Part shown: piece by piece, positions 51,495 to 60,571 of the stretch | Layout of the letters: each line of letters starts with the position of its first letter | How positions within the stretch are numbered: the first letter of the stretch is position 1 | DNA from: Algibacter_G agarivorans | Lineage (GTDB): Bacteria; Bacteroidota; Bacteroidia; Flavobacteriales; Flavobacteriaceae | Length of the DNA: 64,000 nt | Direction of reading: 5' to 3' | NCBI RefSeq assembly: GCF_039543245.1 | Contig: NZ_BAABJJ010000013.1 | Coordinates: 53,025 to 117,024, forward strand | Position numbers and translations under genes: made by a program | Notes under the pieces: model-generated | Seen by the model: the letters and a program-made list of their open reading frames with translations, nothing else | Database searches by the model: none | Told to the model about the DNA's origin: nothing

Positions 51495-51541
51495 ACAGAC
51501 TGAATGTTTTTAATTGAAAAATAAATGCATTCAGTCTGTTA
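51495..51541 (+). terminator. Terminator after the YtfJ-like gene
   Basis: ACAGACTGAATG (51495-51506) and CATTCAGTCTGT (51528-51539) form a 12-bp stem with a 21-nt loop; T residues follow. Likely the end of the island's last transcript. Confidence 0.65.
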
Positions 51542-51584
51542 TTTTGTTACAGATAGGTTAAATTAAAGTTCGTTTTCTCATGTC

Positions 51585-51677
51585 TTATTATCAATCCAAC
51601 AATCTAAATTATAAATTGTTATATCTGCAATGTTAGTCAAAGGTTCATTGGTTAAAAAAGCATGATGACTAATAATT
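51585..51677 (-). pseudogene. C-terminal scrap of a second D-lactate dehydrogenase
   Basis: Read leftward, this translates to IISHHAFLTNEPLTNIADIT followed by IYNLDCWID, clearly related to the GHHAFLTDEALTNIAETT region of the intact gene at 49297. No more of the gene is present on either side. This marks a deleted copy exactly at the end of the island. Confidence 0.8.
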
Positions 51678-51777
51678 AGTACCCTTAAAAATGTATTTAT
51701 AAAATAAAGGTATATACAAACATGTTTTTAAAACACTTAATATCAATCAATTAAAAATATAAGCATTAAAACAAAAT

Positions 51778-51837
51778 GCATTTCATCGGTTTTTTTTGCG
51801 TTTCATGGAGTTTTTTTAAATTATTATTCTATATTTG
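51778..51837 (+). promoter_or_regulatory. Direct-repeat motif and -7 element of the first M14 carboxypeptidase gene
   Basis: GCATTTCATCG (51778-51788) and GCGTTTCATGG (51798-51808) repeat at a 20-bp period; TATATTTG at 51830-51837 is a perfect -7 box, 21 bp after the second repeat. The same motif occurs before the 54774 gene. The layout recalls binding sites of LytTR-type regulators. Confidence 0.6.
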
Positions 51838-51869
51838 CTTCATAAAATGTTATTAAACTCTCAAATCTG

Positions 51870-54590
51870 ATGAAAAAAATTACTCTCAATTTGCTTATAG
51901 TAATGTGTGCTGTATTCTCTCTTACTGCTCAAAACAACACTAACAAACAAAAAGCAGAAAATTACTTAAATACTAAAGGTGAAGTATGCTTCACTTTTCA
52001 GGCTAATAGTCCTGAACAATTTAAAGAAATTTCAAGGTTTCTATCATTAGGTCATGGTCATGTTGACAAAAACGACTTAACCGCCGAAGCCTATGCAAAC
52101 AAAAAAACATTTGCAAAGTTTTTAGAATACGGCTTACCATACCAAGTTAATAAGGGTGACAATGAATTGCTTTTTGATGCCCATAAAAGTGGCACATCTA
52201 AAGAAGCCATTTTAGCAAAATCTAAAAATTCAAAAATGATGGCCGCTTGGGATACGACTTGGGATGCCTACCCAACCTACTCTCAGTATATAGCAAAAAT
52301 GAATAGTTTTGTAACTGATTATCCAACATTATGTTCATTACAAACTATTGGTACAACCGCAAACGGAAGAGCTTTATTAGTTCTAAAAATTTCTGACAAT
52401 GTAGCTACTGAAGAAGCGGAACCAGAATTTTTATACACCTCATCAATGCACGGTAATGAGATTACCGGTTATCCACTTATGATTCATTTAATTGATTATT
52501 TACTTTCAAATTATGGAAGTGATTCTGAGGTAAAAAATATTGTTGATTCAACTGAAATATTCATAAATCCGTTGGCAAACCCAGATGGAACCTATGGTAG
52601 CACAGGCAACAACACGATTACAAGTCCAGTAAGAGCAAATTCAAACGGTCAAGATTTAAACAGAAACTATCCTGATAATGTGGCCGGTATACATTACGAT
52701 GGGACATACGAAAACGAAACCCTAGCTTTTATGGCACTTGCAGATTCTAGAGATTTTGTGCTTTCTGCTAATTTCCATGATGGTACTGAGGTTGTTAATT
52801 ACCCTTATGATAATACGTTTACAAAACATGCTGATCATGATTTTTATGAATACATTTCTAATGAATATGCAGTAAATGCACAAAATGATAGTCCAGTTAA
52901 CTATTATTCTGGCGTTAGTGGCAGAAGTGCGGGTGGTGTTTCAAATCATCCAAATTATATGACTGTTGAATATGATGACCCAGAAAACCCTTCTAGCCCA
53001 GGAGTTACTCAAGGTGTTATTTGGTATCAAGTTTATGGTGGTCGTCAAGATTATTCAAACTATTACCAACACTCAAAAGAAGTAACAGTAGAATTGGCTT
53101 TTGAAAAATTTATAGACCCAGCTGAGTTACCTTCGCTATGGACTTTTAACAAACAAGCATTTCTTGATTACATAAAACAAGTAAATAATGGTTTTCAAGG
53201 TATTGTAACCGATGAGTCTGGAAACCCAGTTGTTGCACAAATAGCCATTTCTGGGCATGATAAACTAAATTCCCATGTATTTTCTAACCCAGATCATGGT
53301 GACTATTATAAATTAATAAAAGGTGGAACTTATACCGTAACATATTCTGCGCCTGGGTATCTTTCTCAAGATATTAGTGTAACAGCTGTTGATGATACTA
53401 AAACCATCCAGAATGTAACCTTAGTAGCTACAACTGCTAAACCAACAGCTTCAGACGATCAATTATGCGATTCTGGAACTACGACACTAAATGCTTCTGG
53501 AACAGGAACTTTAAAGTGGTATGATGCTGAAAATGCAACGACTTCTATATATACAGGAGCAAGCTATACCACACCAAATTTAACAAGTACAACTAGCTAT
53601 TTTGTTGAAGATGTAATTTCAAAATCAAATGTTGGTAATACAAGTAATAATTCAGGTGGTCGCAACCATACTTCTTCTGGAAGATATTTAATTTTTGATT
53701 GCACAGAATCCGTTACCTTAGAACAAGTAACTATTAACGCGAACTCTTCAGGCGATGTTGAAGTGCAATTACAAGATAGTTCTGGAAATGTTTTAGACGC
53801 TACTGTTATACACGTAAATTCTGGGATACAAGTTATTGACCTCAATTTTATAATTCCAGTAGCAAATAATTTACGCTTAGTAGGTAAAGATTTTAGTACT
53901 GGCGGACTATACAGAAACACATCAGGAATTTCTTACCCCTATACAAATGGCAGTATTAGTATAAAAAACAGTAGCGAGGGAACGAATAGATATCATTATT
54001 TCCATGACTGGAAAATTGGAAGCATTAAAAGTGCACGTAAAGAAGTTGTGGTAACTGTTGACCCTTCTCCAACGGCAAACTTTACATTTGTTGCAAATCC
54101 GTTAAACAATGGTGAAGTTACTTTTACAAATACTTCAACAGATGCCACGTCATACTCATGGGATTTTGGAGATTTTATTGGCACATCAACTAGTGCAAGT
54201 CCAACTTACACCTTCCTTGAAACAAATACTTTTGATGTTGTATTAACCAGTACTAATGCAGAATGTGGTAATGATATGATTACAGTTCAAGTTAGTGTAA
54301 CCAATAACACGCTTGAAGTTGAAGACAATGAATTAAGAGAAACTACGGTTTATCCAAATCCGTTTAACGATAATATCTCTATTAAATTAACAGACTATAG
54401 TAACACTATTGATTTAGATGTTCTATTATTCGACATTAACGGAAGAACTATTTTTAACGAAATACAATCAAGTAATAATAAAATTATAAATATTTCAAAC
54501 TTAAACAAGTTACAACAAGGTCTTTATTTTCTTAAAATAACTAATAATAAAAGTGGTCAAAACACTATGAGGCAATTAGTTAAAAAATAG
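51870..54590 (+). CDS. Secreted M14 zinc carboxypeptidase, T9SS substrate
   Basis: 906 residues. Signal peptide (LLIVMCAVFSLTAQ) and propeptide, then an M14 peptidase domain (about 135-420): zinc ligands H194 and E197 in MHGNE, NPDGTYG, substrate arginine in DLNRNYPD, a third histidine in NFHDGTE and catalytic E408 in KEVTVELAFEK. A carboxypeptidase regulatory-like domain (about 435-520), an Ig-like repeat (about 530-590), a PKD domain (about 735-815) and a C-terminal type IX sorting domain (about 830-906, VYPNPFNDNISI ... QGLYFLKI) follow. Secreted or cell-surface protein-degrading enzyme. Confidence 0.92.
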   Translation: MKKITLNLLIVMCAVFSLTAQNNTNKQKAENYLNTKGEVCFTFQANSPEQFKEISRFLSLGHGHVDKNDLTAEAYANKKTFAKFLEYGLPYQVNKGDNELLFDAHKSGTSKEAILAKSKNSKMMAAWDTTWDAYPTYSQYIAKMNSFVTDYPTLCSLQTIGTTANGRALLVLKISDNVATEEAEPEFLYTSSMHGNEITGYPLMIHLIDYLLSNYGSDSEVKNIVDSTEIFINPLANPDGTYGSTGNNTITSPVRANSNGQDLNRNYPDNVAGIHYDGTYENETLAFMALADSRDFVLSANFHDGTEVVNYPYDNTFTKHADHDFYEYISNEYAVNAQNDSPVNYYSGVSGRSAGGVSNHPNYMTVEYDDPENPSSPGVTQGVIWYQVYGGRQDYSNYYQHSKEVTVELAFEKFIDPAELPSLWTFNKQAFLDYIKQVNNGFQGIVTDESGNPVVAQIAISGHDKLNSHVFSNPDHGDYYKLIKGGTYTVTYSAPGYLSQDISVTAVDDTKTIQNVTLVATTAKPTASDDQLCDSGTTTLNASGTGTLKWYDAENATTSIYTGASYTTPNLTSTTSYFVEDVISKSNVGNTSNNSGGRNHTSSGRYLIFDCTESVTLEQVTINANSSGDVEVQLQDSSGNVLDATVIHVNSGIQVIDLNFIIPVANNLRLVGKDFSTGGLYRNTSGISYPYTNGSISIKNSSEGTNRYHYFHDWKIGSIKSARKEVVVTVDPSPTANFTFVANPLNNGEVTFTNTSTDATSYSWDFGDFIGTSTSASPTYTFLETNTFDVVLTSTNAECGNDMITVQVSVTNNTLEVEDNELRETTVYPNPFNDNISIKLTDYSNTIDLDVLLFDINGRTIFNEIQSSNNKIINISNLNKLQQGLYFLKITNNKSGQNTMRQLVKK

Positions 54591-54611
54591 TGAGATTTTT
54601 ATACAACATTT

Positions 54612-54650
54612 AAAAAAGGTGGGTTTTTAGAGAAAACTCACCTTTTTTAA
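54612..54650 (+). terminator. Rho-independent terminator after the first carboxypeptidase gene
   Basis: AAAAAAGGTGGGTTTT (54612-54627) pairs with AAAACTCACCTTTTTT (54633-54648), 16 bp with one G-U pair, ending in a T run. Confidence 0.88.
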
Positions 54651-54684
54651 TTTACTGAAAATCAGAACACTAAAAACACAAATT

Positions 54685-54733
54685 GCATTTCATCGATTTT
54701 ATTTGCGTTTCATGGAGTATAAACTTATATTTG
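54685..54733 (+). promoter_or_regulatory. Direct-repeat motif and -7 element of the large adhesin gene
   Basis: GCATTTCATCG (54685-54695) and GCGTTTCATGG (54705-54715), same 20-bp period as at 51778. TATATTTG at 54726-54733 is 10 bp after the second repeat, one helical turn nearer than in the other copy. Confidence 0.6.
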
Positions 54734-54773
54734 TTCCCTAAATTAATTAGTCCCAAGCTAAATTTAATCTCTC

Positions 54774-57700
54774 ATGAAAAGAATTACTTTTTTATTAAGG
54801 TCTAGTATACTTCTAGTTGGTATGTTATTATCAACAGATGGTATGTCCCAATCCCAAACATTTACTACAGATGGTTCTTTTATTGTTCCTGTTGGAGTAA
54901 CATCAATTACAGTAGAAGCCTGGGGTGCAGGTGGTGGTGGTAGTGATGCTACACAGAATGGTGGAGGACGACGTGGCGGCGGTGGCGGTGGAGGCGCTTA
55001 TGCCAGTAGTGTAGTTACTGTTATACCTGGAAATTCTTATGCTGTTACAATCGGAAATGGTGGCCCTGAAAACACCGTTGGTGGTTCATCATCTTTTGAC
55101 GGCTTAACAGTTGTTGCTGCTGGTGGTAATGGAGCTGGAGGCAACTCTACAACTGGAGCTACAGGAGGTTCAGCAGGTGCTTCTACAGGAACAATTACAT
55201 ACTCAGGTGGTAATGGTGCCGATGGTGGTGGTACATTCTCTGGAGGTGGAGGTGGTGGTGCTGGAAGTAATGGAGCTGGTGTAAATGCAACTGGGCAAAC
55301 CGGTGGAGCTGGAACCACTACAAATGGTGGCAATGGCGCAGACGGTGTAAGTGGCATTACCAATGGTAATAATGGAAGTATTTATGGTGGTGGTGGTTCT
55401 GGTGGTTCTACAACAAGTAATACTAACACAAATGGTGGAAGTGGCGCTAACGGTTTAGTCGTAATTAGCTGGACATTACAACCAGAAATAAATATTGTGG
55501 GTGCTTCAAATAATATAGTAAACGACCCTACATTCTCAAATACACCAACTACAACTAATGATACTGACTTTGGCAATGAAGATATAGTATCAGGTTCAAA
55601 CTCTAATATATTTACTATTCAAAATACAGGAGCGGTTTCTCTAACATTAACAGGAGGTAGCCCATATGTTGTAATTACTGGTGATACTAGCGATTTTACA
55701 CTATCAGTATTGCCAAGTGATATCCCTACAACTCCAATAGCTGCTGCTGGGAGTACAACTTTTACAATAACTTTTAATCCTACGGTAACAGGATTACGAA
55801 CTGCTCAGGTATCTATTGCAAATGATGATTCTGATGAAGGCCCTTACACATTTAATATACAAGGTACTGGAACAACCACAGTACAAGAAATAGATATTAC
55901 TGCTAATAGCAATAGCATTCCGCATGATTTACCCCTAACTAATATTCCATCGACTACAAATGATACGGATTTTGGAAATGTTATTATAACTGGTAGTACA
56001 AATGCAAATACTTTTACTATTAATAATTTAGGAACTCTAACTAGCTTAAATTTAACAGGCGCACCACTAGTACAAATAGGAGGTGCAGATGCCGCAGATT
56101 TTACAGTAACTACAGTGCCTTTAACTCCAATTGCAGCAAATAGCAACACAACTTTTATTATAACTTTTGACCCGACATCTATTGGTGTAAAAAACGCAAC
56201 GGTCACTATTGCAAATGATGACCCAACTGGTGCTGAAAACCCATATACTTTTAATATTCGCGGAACAGGTGTACTTGTTCAAGCTCCAGGTGGTGTAGAT
56301 AGTGGATTAGAGTTATGGCTTAAAGGTAATGCAGGATTAAGTTATACAACTGGTCAATCAGTAAGTACATGGCAAGATCAAACTAGTAATGGTAATGATG
56401 CCACTGCTCCAGTTGTAGGTGTAGAACCAACTTATAGAGACGACCCCGCTTATAATATCAATTTTAACCCGGTAGTAGATTTTAATAATAATTCTTCGGC
56501 ATTTAGTTTAGATAGTGATTTCTCTTTTGATGATACAACAACAGAGTTTTTACAGGGTACCGGTGGATATTATTCACAAGATGTATTTGTTGTTTTACTA
56601 CCAAATGTTACTGTTAATAATTCCTTTGGTAGTATGGATGTATTTTGTGGTGATGAAGATATTGCTACAGATGAAACGGACGCTACAGGTATTGGTTTAG
56701 GTGCTTATTCAGTACGTTTTACAGGTGAAATTATTTCTTATGCACACGGTACAACTGCTAGTGGTTTAGGCTATGGTGTGGCAGAAACAGGAACGGGTAA
56801 CACATATAGTAATGCTGGGATTATTAATGCACGAAATAATAGTGGAGCTACACAACAAGAATTATATTACAATGCAACAGACATTGAAACAACACAAAAT
56901 GATGTGCCTGATTTTGCTAATGTAAATAATACAAGATATTGGATTGGACGAAGTGAAGGTTGGGAAGCAACAACAGATGCAAGAATAGCAGAAATAATCA
57001 CCTATTCATCTCGTAAAAGTGATGCAGATTTAACTCAAGATCGTAATAGAATACAATCTTATTTGGCCATAAAATATGGTATTACTCTTGGAGTCAATGG
57101 TACATCTCAAGATTATGTTGATGGTGGTGGGAATGTTATTTGGGATCAATCTGCAAATTCAGGCTATAATTATGATATCGCAGGTATTGGTCGTGATGAT
57201 ATTTCTGAATTAAACCAAAAACAATCAAGTAGTATTAACAATGCCACCGATGGCACAGGTCTTACAGAAGGTATTATTTCTATTGGACTATCAGATATTT
57301 ATGATACAAACAATCAAAACATAAGTACAAACCCAACAGCACTTAGTGATAGGCAATACCTAACCTGGGGTAACAGTGGTATTGATTTAGACTTAGCAGC
57401 TACAACTGTAAGTGTTAACATGAGCGCTGGCATTACACCTGCACTTACTACTAATGTATCGTTTACTGCTATGCAACGTATATGGAAAGTTGTTGAAAAC
57501 GGTGGAGATATTCCTTCTTGTAAAGTAAGGATTCCACAAAATGCCATAAGAAACATTACACCCCCAGGAAGCTTTTTAATGTTTATATCTGATACAGGTG
57601 TTTTTGACCCAACAGCAGATTATAGAGTGATGACACCAGATGGTAGCGGAAACCTTGATGCAGACTATGATTTTGATGGTACAAAATACATTACATTTGG

Positions 57701-60335
57701 ATATGCACCACAAGTTATTGTTGAACGCTCTGTAGAGTTTGACGGTATAGTTGATTATGTAGATATGGAAGATGCATTAGATTTAAACACATCTAATTTC
57801 ACAATATCTGCATGGATAAAAAGAAATACAGGTACTGTAAATGCCTCTATAGTTTCAAAAAGAGACGCTACCTATACAGAAGGTTATGATTTTAAAATTA
57901 ACGCCTCTGGAAACTTTGAGTTTGTTTTAAACGGTGGAGCCGCAACCATAACATCTTCTGTAGCTATACCAGAAAATGAATGGCATCAAGTAGCCATAAT
58001 ATATGATAGCGGTAATGCCACTTTATATATTGATGGTGTGCCAGATACAACGGCGTCTTCTCTTCCTGTACCAGTAGCAACAACACAATCGTTTTTTATT
58101 GCAGCAGCAGGAAAAAATGCACCAACAGCTCATTTTGCTGGAAATATTGACGAAGTTAGAGTTTGGGATATAGCACTTTCCGTAAGTCAATTAAGGTACA
58201 TTATGAACCAAGAGTTGGAAAGTATAAGTTCAAATGTAGATGGAGATGTATTACCAGATACTATAACAAAAAATGAAACTATAACTATTCCTTGGTCTAA
58301 TTTAGCAGGGTATTATCCAATGTCTGTATATACATATACAAACACAAATGATATGTCAGGAAATAGCAACCAAGGGGCACTAAGAAATTTAGATACTGTT
58401 GATAGACAAACAGCACCACTACCTTACCAAACACAAGCAAGTGGTTCTTGGGATGCTGATGCTACATGGTTAAACAGTAGCGTACAACCGTTACCTAACG
58501 CATTATCAATTGTTGACAATACAACCCCCATTGATTGGAATATTGTTGAAATAAATGATAACATATACCTAGGAGACAATCCTACAGACGCAAGATCAAG
58601 AGATTGCTCCGTTCAAGGTTTAATAATAAATAGCGGAGATTTACAAGTCAATGGAGACACCGCATCAAATACAGGTATTGGATTAACAGTTACACATTAT
58701 TTGAAACTTGACGGCACCATAGATTTAGAAGGTGAGTCACAACTCATACAAACAGAAAGGAGTGATTTTGACACTTCTAGTTCGGGTACTCTAGAAAGAG
58801 ACCAACAGGGTACTTCAAATACATATATATATAATTATTGGTCATCACCTGTTGCTCCTACTAGTAATGCCAGTTTTACATTGCCAAATATATTTAATGG
58901 TACAAACTTCCTTACCTCTGGATATAATGGCACGGCATCACCTGTTGCTGTTGCCGATTACTGGGTTTGGAAATATGCAAATAGAATTAGTGACGATTAT
59001 TCTTTATGGCAACATGTAAGAAGCACAGGATCTTTATTACCTGGTCAAGGATTTACTATGAAAGGGCCTGGCACAGCAACTCCAGATCAAAACTATGAAT
59101 TTTTAGGACAACCCAATAATGGTGATATTACCTTAGCAATTGCAGCTGGTAATGACTATTTAATTGGCAACCCTTATCCATCAGCTATTGATGCTAATGA
59201 ATTTATTAGAGATAATATAAGAGCTTCTGATGGAGGTAATGCTGGAAATACATTAAATGTAATAAATGGCGCTTTATATTTCTGGGATCATTTCTCAGAT
59301 AATACTCATAATTTAGGTCAATATGAAGGTGGCTATGCAACTTACACATTAATGGGCGGCGCTGTAGCAATAAGTAATGATGTTAGAATTAATACAACAG
59401 GAATTTCAGGAAACAAAGAACCTGAAAGATACATACCTGTTGGACAAGGTTTTTTTGTGTCTGCAATTTTTGATTCAGATTTAGTTGGTGACGATAATGA
59501 CCCAGATATTACAGTTGTCAATGGTGGTACTATTATATTTGAAAATGACCAAAGAGTTTTCAAAAAAGAGGGGGAAACTATGGGAGCAAATACAGGTTCG
59601 ATATTTGTAAAAAACAGTTCTAAAGGAAATAAGTATACAATTAAACAACCAACTGATACTAGAAAAAAAATCAGATTAATGTTTGATTCCCCTGATGGTT
59701 ACCACAGACAATTACTTGTTGGTGTTGATCAAAATGCTTCTAATGGATTTGATTTAGCTTATGATGGCGCATTAAATGAAACGAATAAAGAAGACATGTA
59801 TTGGATATTAGGTACCGAAGGTAAATTAATAATTCAAGCGGTAAATAATTTTAATAACGATCAGGTTTTACCTTTAGGGTTAAAAATTTCTACCCAAGGT
59901 CTTGCTACTATTAAAATTGATAACTTAGAAAATATCTCTAGCAATCAAAATATTTATTTACATGATAAATCACTTGATGTTTATCATGACTTAAAACAAA
60001 GTAATTACGAATTGCTTTTATCTGCTGGTGAATATCTAAATCGTTTTGAAGTCACGTTTTCAAATTCTGTTTTAAGTACAGATGAAATAGAGAATGATAA
60101 CTTAGAAACCTATTTTTCAAATGAAAAAAAGAGTGTTATTATTAATAATCCAACACGTAAAAATATTAACTCAATAGAATTATATAATATACTTGGTCAA
60201 TCTGTATATCGTTGTAATAAAAATTCTAATGAAAATTATATAGAGCATAAAACAAAATCGTTAAATGCTGGTACGTATATAATTAAATTAAGAACCGATG
60301 TTAATACTATTTCTAAAAAAGTATTGATAAAATAA
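54774..60335 (+). CDS. Large multidomain T9SS surface protein
   Basis: 1853 residues. Signal peptide (about 1-25), a very glycine-rich region (about 40-230), two choice-of-anchor-D-like Ig domains (about 240-365 and 370-500), a DUF8202-like region (about 505-770, starting GGVDSGLELWLKG and with WQDQTSNGND), a LamG/concanavalin-like domain (about 985-1135, SVEFDGIVDYVDMEDALDL and TLYIDGVPDT), a long repeat region and a C-terminal type IX sorting domain (about 1775-1853, NPTRKNINSIELYNILGQ, SLNAGTYIIKL). No enzyme motif is seen, so adhesion or glycan binding is likely. Its neighbours are two peptidases. Confidence 0.88.
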   Translation: MKRITFLLRSSILLVGMLLSTDGMSQSQTFTTDGSFIVPVGVTSITVEAWGAGGGGSDATQNGGGRRGGGGGGGAYASSVVTVIPGNSYAVTIGNGGPENTVGGSSSFDGLTVVAAGGNGAGGNSTTGATGGSAGASTGTITYSGGNGADGGGTFSGGGGGGAGSNGAGVNATGQTGGAGTTTNGGNGADGVSGITNGNNGSIYGGGGSGGSTTSNTNTNGGSGANGLVVISWTLQPEINIVGASNNIVNDPTFSNTPTTTNDTDFGNEDIVSGSNSNIFTIQNTGAVSLTLTGGSPYVVITGDTSDFTLSVLPSDIPTTPIAAAGSTTFTITFNPTVTGLRTAQVSIANDDSDEGPYTFNIQGTGTTTVQEIDITANSNSIPHDLPLTNIPSTTNDTDFGNVIITGSTNANTFTINNLGTLTSLNLTGAPLVQIGGADAADFTVTTVPLTPIAANSNTTFIITFDPTSIGVKNATVTIANDDPTGAENPYTFNIRGTGVLVQAPGGVDSGLELWLKGNAGLSYTTGQSVSTWQDQTSNGNDATAPVVGVEPTYRDDPAYNINFNPVVDFNNNSSAFSLDSDFSFDDTTTEFLQGTGGYYSQDVFVVLLPNVTVNNSFGSMDVFCGDEDIATDETDATGIGLGAYSVRFTGEIISYAHGTTASGLGYGVAETGTGNTYSNAGIINARNNSGATQQELYYNATDIETTQNDVPDFANVNNTRYWIGRSEGWEATTDARIAEIITYSSRKSDADLTQDRNRIQSYLAIKYGITLGVNGTSQDYVDGGGNVIWDQSANSGYNYDIAGIGRDDISELNQKQSSSINNATDGTGLTEGIISIGLSDIYDTNNQNISTNPTALSDRQYLTWGNSGIDLDLAATTVSVNMSAGITPALTTNVSFTAMQRIWKVVENGGDIPSCKVRIPQNAIRNITPPGSFLMFISDTGVFDPTADYRVMTPDGSGNLDADYDFDGTKYITFGYAPQVIVERSVEFDGIVDYVDMEDALDLNTSNFTISAWIKRNTGTVNASIVSKRDATYTEGYDFKINASGNFEFVLNGGAATITSSVAIPENEWHQVAIIYDSGNATLYIDGVPDTTASSLPVPVATTQSFFIAAAGKNAPTAHFAGNIDEVRVWDIALSVSQLRYIMNQELESISSNVDGDVLPDTITKNETITIPWSNLAGYYPMSVYTYTNTNDMSGNSNQGALRNLDTVDRQTAPLPYQTQASGSWDADATWLNSSVQPLPNALSIVDNTTPIDWNIVEINDNIYLGDNPTDARSRDCSVQGLIINSGDLQVNGDTASNTGIGLTVTHYLKLDGTIDLEGESQLIQTERSDFDTSSSGTLERDQQGTSNTYIYNYWSSPVAPTSNASFTLPNIFNGTNFLTSGYNGTASPVAVADYWVWKYANRISDDYSLWQHVRSTGSLLPGQGFTMKGPGTATPDQNYEFLGQPNNGDITLAIAAGNDYLIGNPYPSAIDANEFIRDNIRASDGGNAGNTLNVINGALYFWDHFSDNTHNLGQYEGGYATYTLMGGAVAISNDVRINTTGISGNKEPERYIPVGQGFFVSAIFDSDLVGDDNDPDITVVNGGTIIFENDQRVFKKEGETMGANTGSIFVKNSSKGNKYTIKQPTDTRKKIRLMFDSPDGYHRQLLVGVDQNASNGFDLAYDGALNETNKEDMYWILGTEGKLIIQAVNNFNNDQVLPLGLKISTQGLATIKIDNLENISSNQNIYLHDKSLDVYHDLKQSNYELLLSAGEYLNRFEVTFSNSVLSTDEIENDNLETYFSNEKKSVIINNPTRKNINSIELYNILGQSVYRCNKNSNENYIEHKTKSLNAGTYIIKLRTDVNTISKKVLIK

Positions 60336-60571
60336 TATTTCTATACAAAATCTTAACTTTTTATTAAGTAAACCCAATCCTAACAATTCATTTAGCTTAT
60401 ACTTAATATCTATACTATAAACACCATTATATAAGAATTTTCCGATATATTATTACGTAAAAACCGTAAAAAAAATTATAATTAGACAATTAGATCATAT
60501 ATCTATGAAAAGTATTAGAATATAATATTAAATTCATCATCAAATTAATTAACCTATAATAACCAACTCTC
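60336..60571. other. Gap before the second carboxypeptidase gene
   Basis: No gene is visible. Neither the TGAT-N4-ATCA box nor the GCATTTCAT direct repeat of the two preceding genes is present. Two near copies of CCGTAAAAA-like sequence occur at about 60455-60475. Confidence 0.5.

Noticed and set aside
55037..55363. A proline-rich frame on the minus strand
   Set aside because: It is the mirror of the glycine-codon-rich region of the 54774 gene (GGN read as NCC), not a gene.
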